Assembly (NCBI GenBank): GCA_016712285.1
Contig: JADJRK010000001.1
Coordinates: 2,728,001-2,792,000 of the forward strand
Reading direction: 5' to 3'
Source of the DNA: Planctomycetota bacterium
GTDB lineage: Bacteria; Planctomycetota; UBA8742; UBA2392
Length of the DNA stretch: 64,000 bases
Shown here piece by piece: positions 7,608-16,667 of this stretch (the first letter of the stretch is position 1; every line of letters begins with the position of its first letter). The notes beneath the pieces were generated by a model, which was not told the origin of the DNA, did no database searches, and saw only the letters and a list, made by a program, of their open reading frames with translations. The translations under genes and the position numbers were made by a program.

Positions 7608-9737
7608 GTGAGAATCATTGCCCTGACGATTCTGTGCCTGCTGGCGGCTTTGCCGCTGGCGGCGCAGGAAGAGACCCTCAAGCAGCGCGCCGACAAGCTG
7701 GTCGAGCGTATTGAACAGCGCCCTGACAAAGTCTGGGACTACGCATTCGCGCTGCGCAACATGGCCCAGGGCGACAACCGCGACACAATGGTGGCCTATT
7801 TCGAAGCCACCCTGGAACACAAGAGCGACCACGTCCGCATGGCTGCGGCGCAACTGACGCTGGCCATGGGCCGCGCTGAGCTGGCGTACGAGGTATTGGG
7901 TGCGCTGCTCGAAAGTGAACACAGCGCCGTTGTTGAGGGTGCCGCGGCAATGATCACGCGCGAGATGCCCGACGATGACGAGCTGGTCGAACGCATTCGA
8001 GACCGCTGGGAAACCAGCGACAAGCTGGCCACCGGCGCACGCGTGGCATTGTCAGAGGCACTGCTGACGCTTGAGGGCGACGACCTGGCGCTTGAGCAGT
8101 TGCGCGAATTTCTTACCAGCAGCGACCATGAGCTCATGGGCCGCGCGGCCCTGGTGCTGTCCGAGCGCGGCCACGCCCGCGAAGTCGCGCAGCGCCTGGC
8201 AAGCCTGGCACGCGAACCCGGCGACATCGGCCGGCTTGCGCGCATCAGCGGCGAAGTGAACAAGATCGATATCGCCATCGAGGACCACAAGTCCGGCAAG
8301 GTCAAGCGCAAGGACAAGCTGATCGAGGTCGAGATTCGCGCGATTCGCAAGCACTACGCAGACGACTTCTTTGTCTACAACGAAAAGCAGCAGGAACTCA
8401 GCGGCGAGAACCTCGTCGACAACGCCTGCCGCGGCATGGCGCTGGCCACCGACCGTTACGGCTCGTACATGACGCGCGCCGAAATCGACGAAATGAACCA
8501 GGACCAGGAAGGCCGCTACGTCGGCATTGGCGCACACGTCAGCCAGGGCGAAGACGGCTTGATCAACATCGACCAGCCGATTTACGAAGGTCCCGCCTAC
8601 GCCGTGGGCGTGCGCACCGGTGACAAGCTGGTGGGCATTCTCGGGCCCGACGGCACGCGCATTGACCTGACCAAGGTCAAGCTGGACGAGGGCGTGCGCT
8701 ATGTGCGCGGCCCCGAAGGCAGCACCGCGGTCATCTTCGTGAAACGCCGCGGCGTCGAGGGCGAATTGAAGTTCGAGATCCCGCGCCGGATGGTGAAGGT
8801 GGACACGGCGCTTGAGGAGATGCTGCCGGGCGACGTTGGCTATGTGCGCCTGACGCGCTTCGGCGCCAACAGCGACGTGGACATGAAAGAGTCGCTGGAA
8901 TCGCTGCGGCGGCGCGGCATGAAGTACCTGATTCTTGACCTGCGCGGCAACGGCGGCGGCCAGCTCAGCACAGTCGTCGCCATCGCGGACATGTTGCTGC
9001 CCAAGGGCAAGGTCATCTCCAGCACGGGCGGCCGCTGGGGCGACTGGAAGGGCAAGCAACGCCCCTTCACCAGCGAAGGCGGCGACTTCACCGAAATCCC
9101 GCTCGTGTGCCTGATCGACGGCGAAAGCGCCAGCGGCAGCGAGATGCTTTCCGGCGCGCTGAAAGACAACAACCGCGCCGTCCTGATCGGCCGGCCCAGC
9201 TTTGGAAAAGGCATCGGACAGAGCTTCTTCAGTGTGGACGAAAGCGGCAACACCCGCATCCTCAAGTGCACTGTCTTCAGCTACTACCTGCCCAGCGGCG
9301 TCAGCATCGACCGCTATGAGGGCGAAGGCGGCGTTACCCCGCACATACTCACCAAGCCCGACCTGCTGGAGCCCTGGCAGGTGTATGCGATCGACAAGCT
9401 GCGCAAGTCCAAGCGCCTGGTCGATTACCTTGACGAACACTACCGCGGCGAAAAGAAGGCCTCGATGATGCGGCTTGCGTCATTCGATGCGCTGGACGTG
9501 ACCGCCTGGCCCGAGTTCGACAAGTTCTATGGCAGTCTCAACACGCGGCTGGCCAAAGACGACGTGCGGCGCGAGCTGCGCTTTGCCCTGCGCACACGTG
9601 TGCAGGACGACCGCGGCGCCGAGTTCACGCAGAACTATCAGGAAGACCCGACACTCCTGCGCGGCGTGGACGAACTGCTGAAAAAGGCCGGCAAGGACGC
9701 GCGCCAAATTGCTGAATACAAAGCCGTCATGAAGTAG
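7608..9737 (+). CDS. S41 family C-terminal processing peptidase with HEAT-like N-terminal region
   Basis: Exported serine protease of 709 residues. I choose the GTG at 7608: AAGGAG lies six bases upstream and MRIIALTILCLLAALPLAAQ is a clean signal peptide. Residues about 20-230 consist of helical repeats resembling HEAT repeats. A PDZ domain follows (about 310-400: EGPAYAVGVRTGDKLVGI), then the S41 core with DLRGNGGG. The catalytic Ser (about 509, in SASGSE) and Lys (about 534, in SFGKG) are 25 residues apart, as in E. coli Prc. The C-terminal 130 residues are unassigned. CtpA/Prc-type enzymes trim C-termini of periplasmic or membrane proteins. Substrates cannot be deduced here. The gene is monocistronic between a terminator and a repeat hairpin. 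Confidence 0.92.
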   Translation: MRIIALTILCLLAALPLAAQEETLKQRADKLVERIEQRPDKVWDYAFALRNMAQGDNRDTMVAYFEATLEHKSDHVRMAAAQLTLAMGRAELAYEVLGALLESEHSAVVEGAAAMITREMPDDDELVERIRDRWETSDKLATGARVALSEALLTLEGDDLALEQLREFLTSSDHELMGRAALVLSERGHAREVAQRLASLAREPGDIGRLARISGEVNKIDIAIEDHKSGKVKRKDKLIEVEIRAIRKHYADDFFVYNEKQQELSGENLVDNACRGMALATDRYGSYMTRAEIDEMNQDQEGRYVGIGAHVSQGEDGLINIDQPIYEGPAYAVGVRTGDKLVGILGPDGTRIDLTKVKLDEGVRYVRGPEGSTAVIFVKRRGVEGELKFEIPRRMVKVDTALEEMLPGDVGYVRLTRFGANSDVDMKESLESLRRRGMKYLILDLRGNGGGQLSTVVAIADMLLPKGKVISSTGGRWGDWKGKQRPFTSEGGDFTEIPLVCLIDGESASGSEMLSGALKDNNRAVLIGRPSFGKGIGQSFFSVDESGNTRILKCTVFSYYLPSGVSIDRYEGEGGVTPHILTKPDLLEPWQVYAIDKLRKSKRLVDYLDEHYRGEKKASMMRLASFDALDVTAWPEFDKFYGSLNTRLAKDDVRRELRFALRTRVQDDRGAEFTQNYQEDPTLLRGVDELLKKAGKDARQIAEYKAVMK

Positions 9738-9802
9738 GGTCTGGCTCGTTGTCCGAAGCGCAGCACGGGAAACGGTGCCTGACTCGTTTTAGCCTGACCC
9801 TC
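9737..9802. repeat. Intergenic inverted repeat after the S41 gene
   Basis: AGGGTCTGGCT at 9737-9747 is complementary to AGCCTGACCCT at 9792-9802 (10 of 11), and an inner GCAC/GTGC pair can form. The left arm starts on the last base of the S41 stop codon. The words (GGCTCGTT, GACTCGTTTTAG) are of the repeated-word type seen at other intergenic sites in this window. It may act as a terminator, although it has no T tract. Confidence 0.6.
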
Positions 9803-9861
9803 GTCGGCCCCCGGCACGCACCTTTCCCCCCGCGCGCCACCCCGCTACAACCAACCGCTTC

Positions 9862-10881
9862 ATGAAGCGCTTTCTGCAAATTCTGCGCCGCTTCCTGCCG
9901 CTGCTGCTCAGCCTTGCGGTGCTGGTGTACCTGTTCGGGTTTCGCACCGACCCGCGCGAAACACTCGAAACGGCACAGCGCGTCGAGCCCTCCATGCTCG
10001 CGCTGGCGGCCTTGCTGGGCATCATCTCGTTCGCGTTTCAGGCGGCGCGCCTGAAGCTGCTGGTGCAGGTGATCGGCCACAAGGTTCCGCTGTGGCGCAT
10101 GTTTCTCTACACCCTGCTCGGGCATTTCTACAACTCGGCGATTCCCGGCGGCAGCGTGGGCGGCGACGCCATCAAGGCCCTGTACCTGAGCCAGGCCACC
10201 GGCAGCAAGCCGCAGGCGTTTGCCGCCGTGCTGGTCGATCGCCTGTGCGGGCTCTTCATGCTGGCGGCGCTGGCCCTGGCCGTGCTGCTGCCCAGTATCG
10301 ACGAACCCAGCATGCGCCAGGCGGCCTTTGTCGTGATCGCCTTCACAAGCTGCGCGACACTGGCGATCGCGCTGATGACCTCGCGGCGCGTGCGCAAACT
10401 GATCCCCGTGGGCACGTCACGCAAGCTGCCCTTCAGCCGCGCGATCCGCGCCTTTGACGACGCGATGCAGACCTATCGCGGCCACAAGAAAGGCCTGCTG
10501 GCTGCGCTGCTGCTGTCGATACTTCCGCAAGCCGGCTGGATTGCCATGCACGTCGCCATCGGCCGCGGCATCGGCATTGAGCTGGCGTGGCACGAGTACG
10601 CGGTGCTGATCCCGGTAGCGGGCATGGTGGCGGCGCTGCCCATCAGCTTCGGCGGCTGGGGCGTGGGCGAGGCGGCCACGGTGCACTTCTTTGAGTTGCG
10701 TGGAGTGGCCAAGTCGCAGGCGCTGGTGTTGTCGCTGATGGGCCGCATGTTGCAGCTTGGGTGGGCGCTGCTGTCGCTGCCGTTCAGTTGGGCGATCCCG
10801 CGCCCAAAGGGCATGAGCGAGGCGATCGCGGACGAACCCGATCCCGCCGAGTCACAGCGCGCGCCGGCCAAGGTAGACTGA
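9862..10881 (+). CDS. Lysylphosphatidylglycerol synthase-type membrane protein (YbhN/UPF0104 family)
   Basis: A 339-residue integral membrane protein with about eight predicted helices. It matches the membrane domain of LPG synthase / YbhN-like proteins: PLWRMFLYTLLGHFYNSAIP, GGSVGGDAIKALYLS, and FGGWGVGEAATVHFF are the conserved family blocks. The cytoplasmic aminoacyltransferase domain of MprF is absent, so it is a stand-alone membrane domain, a group usually annotated as a putative lipid flippase or glycosyltransferase-associated protein. It ends four bases before the VWA gene and the two are very likely cotranscribed. No Shine-Dalgarno sequence is evident before the ATG at 9862. Confidence 0.9.
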   Translation: MKRFLQILRRFLPLLLSLAVLVYLFGFRTDPRETLETAQRVEPSMLALAALLGIISFAFQAARLKLLVQVIGHKVPLWRMFLYTLLGHFYNSAIPGGSVGGDAIKALYLSQATGSKPQAFAAVLVDRLCGLFMLAALALAVLLPSIDEPSMRQAAFVVIAFTSCATLAIALMTSRRVRKLIPVGTSRKLPFSRAIRAFDDAMQTYRGHKKGLLAALLLSILPQAGWIAMHVAIGRGIGIELAWHEYAVLIPVAGMVAALPISFGGWGVGEAATVHFFELRGVAKSQALVLSLMGRMLQLGWALLSLPFSWAIPRPKGMSEAIADEPDPAESQRAPAKVD

Positions 10882-10885
10882 CGCC

Positions 10886-12007
10886 ATGCGCGTGGCATAC
10901 CTCGAGTTCGATGAAGCAGAAGCCTGGCGCCGCGCCGGGATGAAGCAGCTGTTAAAGCTGTGGAACGAGCTGCTGCTCATGACCAGCGGCGACGTCGAGC
11001 GGGCCCTGGAGTGGATGGAACAGCTGTGGGAACAGCACGACATCACGGGCGGGCGCATGAGCTTCGACGAGTTCAGGCAGATGCTTGAACAGCAGGGCCT
11101 GATCCGGCGCAGCGGCACGGGTGACGAACCCGAAGGCGAAGGGCCCGGCACGTACGAGCTGACCGGCAAAGGCGAACGCGGCATACGCAAGGACTCGCTG
11201 GACCAGATCTTCAAGAACCTGAAGAGCCTCGGCGACGGCGACCACCGCACGCCCAACGCAGGCGCCAGCATGGAGCGCCTGCCCGAGACGCGGCCATTCA
11301 GCTTTGGCGACTTGAGCAGCGACATTGATTTCAACCTCTCGATCCGCAATGCGCTCAAGCGCGGCATTGACGACCTGTCGCTGGTCGAGGACGACCTGGA
11401 AGTCTACGAGACCGAACAGCACGCAAGCTGCGCCACGGTGCTGATGATCGACATCAGCCACAGCATGGTGCTGTATGGCGAAGACCGCATCACGCCGGCC
11501 AAGAAGGTCGCCATCGCGCTGACGGAGCTGATCAAGACCAAGTACCCCAAAGACAGCATCGACGTCATCACCTTCGGCAACGAAGCCGAGCAGGTGCCGA
11601 TTCACCGCCTGCCCTACCTGAATGTCGGGCCGTTTCACACCAACACCAAGGCGGGGTTGCAGTTGGCACAGCGGATTCTAAGTCGCCGCAAGCACACCAA
11701 TAAACAGATCTTCATGGTCACCGACGGCAAGCCCACGGTGATTCTCGAGCAGGGCCAGATTTATCGCAACGTAAGCTGGATCCTCGACCCGCTGATCGTG
11801 AACCGCACACTGGAAGAAGCCGAGCTGTGCCGGCGCAAGGACATCACAATCAGCACGTTCATGATCGCCGACGACCCGCACCTGGTGGAGTTCGTGGACA
11901 AACTGACCAAAGTGAACCGCGGACGAGCCTACTACTCAGCGTTAGACAGGCTCGGCGGAAGCATCTTCGTAGACTACATGAAAAACCGCCGCCGCCGCGT
12001 TCGGTGA
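10886..12007 (+). CDS. VWA (von Willebrand factor A) domain protein
   Basis: A 373-residue cytoplasmic protein. The N-terminal 170 residues are acidic, helical and unassigned. The VWA domain begins near residue 185 with the MIDAS motif DISHSM (D-x-S-x-S), and continues with IDVITFGNEAEQVP, the MIDAS threonine/aspartate region TKAGLQLAQ, and MVTDGKPT. CoxE-like VWA proteins of this form usually work with a MoxR-type AAA ATPase as metal-insertion or remodelling chaperones; no such ATPase is in the window (PrkA at 16746 is a different AAA type and is far away and on the other strand). The start at 10886 follows the YbhN-type gene by four bases, with AAGG inside the end of that gene as its probable ribosome binding site. 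Confidence 0.9.
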   Translation: MRVAYLEFDEAEAWRRAGMKQLLKLWNELLLMTSGDVERALEWMEQLWEQHDITGGRMSFDEFRQMLEQQGLIRRSGTGDEPEGEGPGTYELTGKGERGIRKDSLDQIFKNLKSLGDGDHRTPNAGASMERLPETRPFSFGDLSSDIDFNLSIRNALKRGIDDLSLVEDDLEVYETEQHASCATVLMIDISHSMVLYGEDRITPAKKVAIALTELIKTKYPKDSIDVITFGNEAEQVPIHRLPYLNVGPFHTNTKAGLQLAQRILSRRKHTNKQIFMVTDGKPTVILEQGQIYRNVSWILDPLIVNRTLEEAELCRRKDITISTFMIADDPHLVEFVDKLTKVNRGRAYYSALDRLGGSIFVDYMKNRRRRVR

Positions 12008-12011
12008 CGCG

Positions 12012-12037
12012 AAAGGGGACGCCAGCGCGTCCCCTTT
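12012..12037. terminator. Shared terminator between convergent genes
   Basis: AAAGGGGACGC and GCGTCCCCTTT pair perfectly (11 bp, loop CAGC) in the 33-base space between the VWA gene and the convergent EF-G gene; the A and T ends let it serve both strands. Confidence 0.85.
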
Positions 12038-12040
12038 GAC

Positions 12041-14104
12041 CTACTTTTGCTGCAAGAGTTGCTGCTTCACGTGAGCCGGTGCGACTTCGTAGCCCGCGGG
12101 CTCCATGCTGAATGTCCCGCGGCCCTGGGTCATCCCGCGTAGGTCCCCGACATACCCGAACATCTCTGCCAGCGGCACCTTGGCCCGCACGATCGAGATG
12201 CCATCGTCGGCGTCCACGGCGTGCACCTGCCCGCGCCGAGAATTCAGGTCGCCGATGACGGGGCCCATGAACTCGTCGGGCACCCGTGCCTCTACAGCCA
12301 TGACAGGCTCCAGAATCTCCGTGCCTGCCTGCTCCAGCAGTGCCGTGAACGCAAGCCGTGCGGCATCAGCAAACGCGAAGTCCTTCCCGTCAACATCATG
12401 GCTTGACCCGTCGTACAACGCTGCGCGCAACCCACCGACCGGGTACCCCGCCATGCCACCAGCCGCTGCGGCCGCGCGTACTCCAGCCTCAACGTGTCGG
12501 ATGAACTGCCGGGGCACCGCGCCGCCCTTGACCTCATCCACAAACTCGATGCGGTCAAACTGGTCGGGCGACAGGCTGGACCAGCGAATCTTGACGTGTC
12601 CATAGCTGCCCGACCCGCCCGATTGCTTGCGGTGCAGACCCTCGGTCTCAACGCCGGCAATCGCCACCGACTCTCGGTACGCCACTCGCGGCGCGCCGAA
12701 CCGCGCGACCACCTTGTGCATGGTAGCCAGCCGCTCACGCAGCACCTCCAGTTGCAACTCGCCCATCCCCGCCACCAGCGTTTCACTGGTTTCGGGATCT
12801 GTGCGTACCCGCAGCGTCGGGTCGTCAAGGGCCCGCGCCGCCAGCGCCTCGGCCAGCCGCCCTGTATCCGCGTTGTTTTCAGCCTCAACGGACATGACGA
12901 TCACCGGCTCGGGAAACGCAATCGCTTCAAGCGACACCACTCGGCTGGGCGCTGATAGCGTGTCGCCGGTGCGAACATCGCCAAGGCCGACCAGTCCGAC
13001 AATGTCCCCGGCGATGGCACTGTCGACGGACTCGCGCTTGTCGGCGTGCATCCGGAAAATGCGGCCGATTCGCGCGCGGTGGCCGGTGCGAGCGTTGACC
13101 AGTGCGTCGCCTTGCTTTACCTGACCCGCGAATATGCGGGTAAAGCTAAGCGTCCCGAAGTCGTCCCCGACAGTTTTGAAAACCAGGGCTGCCGCCTCAC
13201 CTCCCGGTTCCAACCGCAGGGCTTGGCCGCTTTCGACCAGTACCGCCTGCTGCTGCGGCACTTCTTCGGGAGCGGGCAAGTAGTCGAGCACAGCGTCCAG
13301 CACCGGCTGCACGCCGATGTTGGAAAGCGCCGCGCCACACAGCACAGGAACCGCCGTGCCGGCCACGGTGACGCGACGGATCGCCACGTGCAGATCTGTG
13401 GGTTCACGACCCGCAAGCACAGCCTCGGCGGTTTCGTCGTCCAGGTTCGCCAGCGCCTCGACCAGCGTACGACGCGCTTGCCGGGCGGCCTGCAGCACTT
13501 GAGCCGGCACATCTTCTCGCCGCACGATCTGTCCGAGCGCGCCTTCAAAGCGCAGCGCCTGCATTGAAAGCAGGTCAATCACGCCAATGAAGTCGTCGCC
13601 CGCACCGATGGGCAGTTGCACGGCCAGCGTGGCCACACGAAGTCGCCGAGAAACATCGGCGCAACAGCGCGCAAAGTCGGCACCGCGTTTGTCCATCTTG
13701 TTGATGAACGCTACGCACGGTACGTCATAGCGGCGGGCCTGGCGCCAGACCGTTTCGGTCTGCGCTTCCACTCCCTCCTTGGCGTCCAGCACGCACACGG
13801 CGCCATCGAGTACGCGCAACGACCGTTCGACTTCGGCAGTGAAGTCGACGTGCCCTGGCGTGTCGATCAGGTTGATGCTGCCAACTTCGCCGCGCAGCGA
13901 ATGTGCCCATTGCACGTGCGTGGCCGCGGCGTTGATCGTGATGCCCTTGCGCCGTTCGATGTCTTCATAGTCCAGCGCGGACGCGCCGTTGTGGGTTTCG
14001 CCCGCGGTGTGCTTGCGACCCGTGAAGACGAGGATGCGCTCGCTGAGGGTAGTTTTGCCCGCGTCGATATGCGCGATGATGCCGATGTTTCTTCGTAATC
14101 GCAT
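12041..14104 (-). CDS. Translation elongation factor G paralog
   Basis: A 687-residue translational GTPase. I start at 14104 because GGAGG lies six bases upstream and the family begins MRLRRNIGIIAHIDAGKTT; the longer frame adds 11 unlikely residues. G motifs are intact: AHIDAGKTT (G1), KGITI (G2, canonical is RGITI), DTPGHVDF (G3), NKMDK (G4). EF-G domain II, III, IV (YGHVKIRW) and V (MFGYVGDLRGMTQGRGTFSM) are all recognisable. It is slightly shorter and more divergent than a housekeeping EF-G and is not linked to rpsL, rpsG or tuf, so it is probably a second copy (EF-G2-like) rather than the main fusA; planctomycetes often carry several. Role of the paralog unknown. Confidence 0.9.
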   Translation of the reverse strand: MRLRRNIGIIAHIDAGKTTLSERILVFTGRKHTAGETHNGASALDYEDIERRKGITINAAATHVQWAHSLRGEVGSINLIDTPGHVDFTAEVERSLRVLDGAVCVLDAKEGVEAQTETVWRQARRYDVPCVAFINKMDKRGADFARCCADVSRRLRVATLAVQLPIGAGDDFIGVIDLLSMQALRFEGALGQIVRREDVPAQVLQAARQARRTLVEALANLDDETAEAVLAGREPTDLHVAIRRVTVAGTAVPVLCGAALSNIGVQPVLDAVLDYLPAPEEVPQQQAVLVESGQALRLEPGGEAAALVFKTVGDDFGTLSFTRIFAGQVKQGDALVNARTGHRARIGRIFRMHADKRESVDSAIAGDIVGLVGLGDVRTGDTLSAPSRVVSLEAIAFPEPVIVMSVEAENNADTGRLAEALAARALDDPTLRVRTDPETSETLVAGMGELQLEVLRERLATMHKVVARFGAPRVAYRESVAIAGVETEGLHRKQSGGSGSYGHVKIRWSSLSPDQFDRIEFVDEVKGGAVPRQFIRHVEAGVRAAAAAGGMAGYPVGGLRAALYDGSSHDVDGKDFAFADAARLAFTALLEQAGTEILEPVMAVEARVPDEFMGPVIGDLNSRRGQVHAVDADDGISIVRAKVPLAEMFGYVGDLRGMTQGRGTFSMEPAGYEVAPAHVKQQLLQQK

Positions 14105-14171
14105 GACAGCCTCCACAATAACCGGTTGGGGCGGCAAGGTGCCGCCCGATCCCGATTAACGGTGGGTGGGT

Positions 14172-14507
14172 TCAAATCGCGTCGGTGCCGTGTTCGCCGG
14201 TTCTTATTCTGATTACGTCGTCGAGCTTCAGCACCAGCACTTTGCCGATGCCTGCGCTTTCGGCGCCTGCGGCTTTCATTACTGCGTCGATCGTCGGGGC
14301 CACGAAGTTGTCGTTGACGGCGATCTCGAGCTTCAGCCGCTTGAACATCTCGATCTCAAGTTGCGCCTGGCCGGCGTCCGCCTTGTCGCGATGGTGGCCG
14401 ATGCCAGACACCTCGCTGATCGTGAAGCGAAACACCTCGGCGGCGGCCAGCGCGTCCTTGACCGCCTCAAGCCTCTCCGGCGCGATGATGACCTGTACCA
14501 GCTTCAT
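14172..14507 (-). CDS. PII-family signal protein (GlnB/GlnK-like)
   Basis: A 111-residue PII-superfamily regulator. Start KLVQVIIAPERLEAVKDALA, the strand ISEVSGIGHH, KLEIAVNDNFVAPTIDAVMKA and the C-terminal IRIRTGEHGTDAI match the PII fold and its ATP-binding C-loop. The T-loop segment (RDKADAGQAQLEIEMF) is present but lacks the Tyr that is uridylylated in proteobacterial GlnB, and lacks the RGAEY consensus, so it is unlikely to be uridylylated and may have different partners. The ATG overlaps the stop of the upstream ImpE-like TPR gene (ATGA), showing translational coupling. No amtB or glnA is near. So a nitrogen role is possible but not shown. Confidence 0.9.
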   Translation of the reverse strand: MKLVQVIIAPERLEAVKDALAAAEVFRFTISEVSGIGHHRDKADAGQAQLEIEMFKRLKLEIAVNDNFVAPTIDAVMKAAGAESAGIGKVLVLKLDDVIRIRTGEHGTDAI

Positions 14508-15559
14508 GTTTCGAACTCGATCTTTTCAAGGCGAACAATCGGCAGCGGCTTGCCGTCGGCGCGCAGCGCCCGCAGTCCCACCCCCACGGCGGCTTCGGCC
14601 AGCACCGGCCTGATCAACGTGCTCTGGCCCTGCCGTACTTTCTCAGATTCCGCGAACTCCGTGAACAGGTAAAACAGCGGCATCAATCCGCTCAGCACCT
14701 TGCCGTCGCGCAGCGTGACAAACACGCCCGTGGCGGCGCCCGGCTGGTCAAACTCGATGCTGGCAATGCTCGCGAACGGCACGAACCTCATGCCGCCGCC
14801 GGTGACAAGCTCCAGCGTTGCGCCGGTCAGCGTGTCGCAATCCTCAAGCATCTCGACGGCAAGGGTCTCGGGGCCGTGCTCGTCGGGCAAGTTGCGCAGC
14901 GTCAACGTGGCCGGCTGCGGCTGGTACAGCTCGTTTTCGTACATCAGCACCAGCGCCTGCCCGAAGTTGCGGGCCAGGAGGGCCAGTTCGCTGCGGGCGC
15001 CATCAGGCAGTTGTTCAAGCCAGCGCGAGATTGCGTCGGGCGTGTCCTGTGGCAAACCGGGCTCGACGATCAGCTTGATCAGCTCGGGCCGCGCGATGCG
15101 CAGAAACGTCAAGTGCGCCAGGCGCTGCAGCTGTTCGGGCCCAAGCTCGTCGTCGCGGGCCGCGTCAAACAGGCGCAGGTACTCGTCCTGGTCAAACGTG
15201 AAATACTGGCGACGCATCGCGGAAACGAACTCGGCGGCGATGCCCTCTTCATCCGGGATCAGTTCAAACGCGCTGCGGATGTGCGCGTAGCCCGCGTCGT
15301 GGTTGCCCGCCAGAAAGCACACGCGCGAATACAGCAGGTGCGCGACACCGTTATCTTCATCGTCGGCCAGCACCTGCTTCAGCAGCCGGGCCGCGGCTTC
15401 GCGGTCGCCCTTTTCAAAGAACAGGCTGGCCAGGTTCAGCTTGGCCGTCGCATGGGCCGCGTCATGGCCCAGAATCTGCTCGTAGATGGTGACCGCGCCG
15501 TCCACATCGCCGTCGCGATGCTTCATCAGGGCCACTTGCAGCAGTTCGTCAATGTCCAT
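14504..15559 (-). CDS. TPR protein with ImpE/TagJ-like C-terminal domain
   Basis: A 351-residue cytoplasmic protein. Residues 1-115 hold about three TPR units (GAVTIYEQILGHDAAHATAKLN). The C-terminal part has the pattern of ImpE/TagJ (SciE) accessory proteins: GMRFVPFASIASIEFDQP, VTLRDGKVLSGLMPLFY, ESEKVRQGQ, and a closing segment LPIVRLEKIEFE. In type VI secretion, ImpE binds the sheath/ClpV system, but no T6SS gene is present here, so this is a solitary member. It is translationally coupled (ATGA) to a PII-like gene, which hints at a shared regulatory task. Family assignment by eye, moderate confidence. Confidence 0.8.
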   Translation of the reverse strand: MDIDELLQVALMKHRDGDVDGAVTIYEQILGHDAAHATAKLNLASLFFEKGDREAAARLLKQVLADDEDNGVAHLLYSRVCFLAGNHDAGYAHIRSAFELIPDEEGIAAEFVSAMRRQYFTFDQDEYLRLFDAARDDELGPEQLQRLAHLTFLRIARPELIKLIVEPGLPQDTPDAISRWLEQLPDGARSELALLARNFGQALVLMYENELYQPQPATLTLRNLPDEHGPETLAVEMLEDCDTLTGATLELVTGGGMRFVPFASIASIEFDQPGAATGVFVTLRDGKVLSGLMPLFYLFTEFAESEKVRQGQSTLIRPVLAEAAVGVGLRALRADGKPLPIVRLEKIEFET

Positions 15560-15598
15560 GGCGCGAACATAGCAATCTTGGGCGCTGTGCCAGAGCCC

Positions 15599-16660
15599 CT
15601 ACACGCGGCCCCACCGGACTTTGTGGTAGATGCGGGTGGCGATAGCATCCACGATCATCAAGCCGCCAAACGTGACCGGCCAGAAGTGCGGAAACAGGTC
15701 GCCCCACGCCAGCCACAGCACCTGGGTCGCCGCGCCCGCGCAGTTGATCAGCACGGCCAGCAGGAACAATTGCCGCGAATATTTGAAGCCAATGATCGCG
15801 CCCAGCACCACGCCGGCACCCAGCCCGAAGATGGCGTACAGCTCGTTCGTCGTCGCAAGATACACGCCGCCGCCCAGCAGCGTCCCGCCCAGCACTGTGC
15901 CCGCCAGCGTCACGTTGACCATCATGTTTGCCAGCAGCAGCCGCGGCGCAAACACCGCGCCAGCCAGCGCACCCGCGCCGCCGGATACGGCAAGCACCCA
16001 CAACTCGGCTTGAAACAGAAATGCCACGCCGGCTGCAATTCCGCCGATCACGACGGCCGCCAGCAACCGCACGAACACAGCCATCAGGATCAGCCCGAAC
16101 GCGCCCACCAGCAGTGCCGCCAGCGTGGCCCAGCGCCGATAGGTGTCGTGCTTGTCGCCGGCCAGCCGGCGCAACTCGGACCGCAGGGCCTCAAGCGTCA
16201 GCGGAATCGTTGCTTCATCGTCAGTTTCGGCGGGTTCGGCCTTGGCCGTTGGTGTCGTGTCGTCGGGGTCATCGAGCCCGGTCTTGATCTCGTTGATTTT
16301 GCGGCGCCGCTCGCGCAGCTCTTTCATGCGGGTCTGGATGCGTTCGCGCTCGCTGACCATGTCGTCGGCGTCGCGCGCGGTTTGGGCTTCTTCGTCGGTG
16401 ATCAGCCCGGTGTCGCGGGACTTCTCAATCAGGTGGCGGGCCTCTACGCGCTGCGCCAGCTCATTGATGCCCACGCACAACACCAGCGCAAGCAGCACCC
16501 ACTTCAGCGGCAGGTCGGTCAGGCGTGCAGCAGCCGGCAGCGGCTCACGCGCGAGGCGCACACTTTCGTCCATCTCGATTTCGGTGATGCTCTTGGCATC
16601 CACGCCGCCGAAGGGGTCGGTGGGCTGGTGCGGCGGGTCAACTGGATCTTTGCGCGCCAT
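15599..16660 (-). CDS. Multi-pass membrane protein with N-terminal coiled coil
   Basis: I do not recognise a named family. The 353-residue reading starts at 16660 (MARKDPVDPP); the longer frame to 16708 would begin inside the upstream hairpin repeat. One helix near residues 50-70 (LKWVLLALVLCVGINEL) is followed by a charged coiled-coil stretch (about 80-125, ERERIQTRMKELRERRRKI), an acidic linker, and then about six more membrane helices rich in Gly and Ala to the end (GLILMAVFVRLLAAVVIGG and on). The topology suggests a small extramembrane coiled coil between membrane parts. It lies between the PrkA and ImpE-like TPR genes, all on the minus strand. Function unknown. Confidence 0.75.
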   Translation of the reverse strand: MARKDPVDPPHQPTDPFGGVDAKSITEIEMDESVRLAREPLPAAARLTDLPLKWVLLALVLCVGINELAQRVEARHLIEKSRDTGLITDEEAQTARDADDMVSERERIQTRMKELRERRRKINEIKTGLDDPDDTTPTAKAEPAETDDEATIPLTLEALRSELRRLAGDKHDTYRRWATLAALLVGAFGLILMAVFVRLLAAVVIGGIAAGVAFLFQAELWVLAVSGGAGALAGAVFAPRLLLANMMVNVTLAGTVLGGTLLGGGVYLATTNELYAIFGLGAGVVLGAIIGFKYSRQLFLLAVLINCAGAATQVLWLAWGDLFPHFWPVTFGGLMIVDAIATRIYHKVRWGRV

Positions 16661-16667
16661 GGCGTTC

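Noticed and set aside
8052..9440. Long minus-strand ORF (462 codons) opposite the S41 protease gene
   Set aside because: His/Ala/Val-rich translation typical of antisense to a GC-rich gene; no domain, no ribosome binding site.
12041..14104. Main fusA gene
   Set aside because: No str-operon context and several divergent motif residues (KGITI), so called a paralog.
14129..14147. Terminator hairpin between the PII gene and EF-G gene
   Set aside because: GGGCGGCA/TGCCGCCC pairs well but no T tract follows on the minus strand, and it could equally be leader structure; not strong enough to list.
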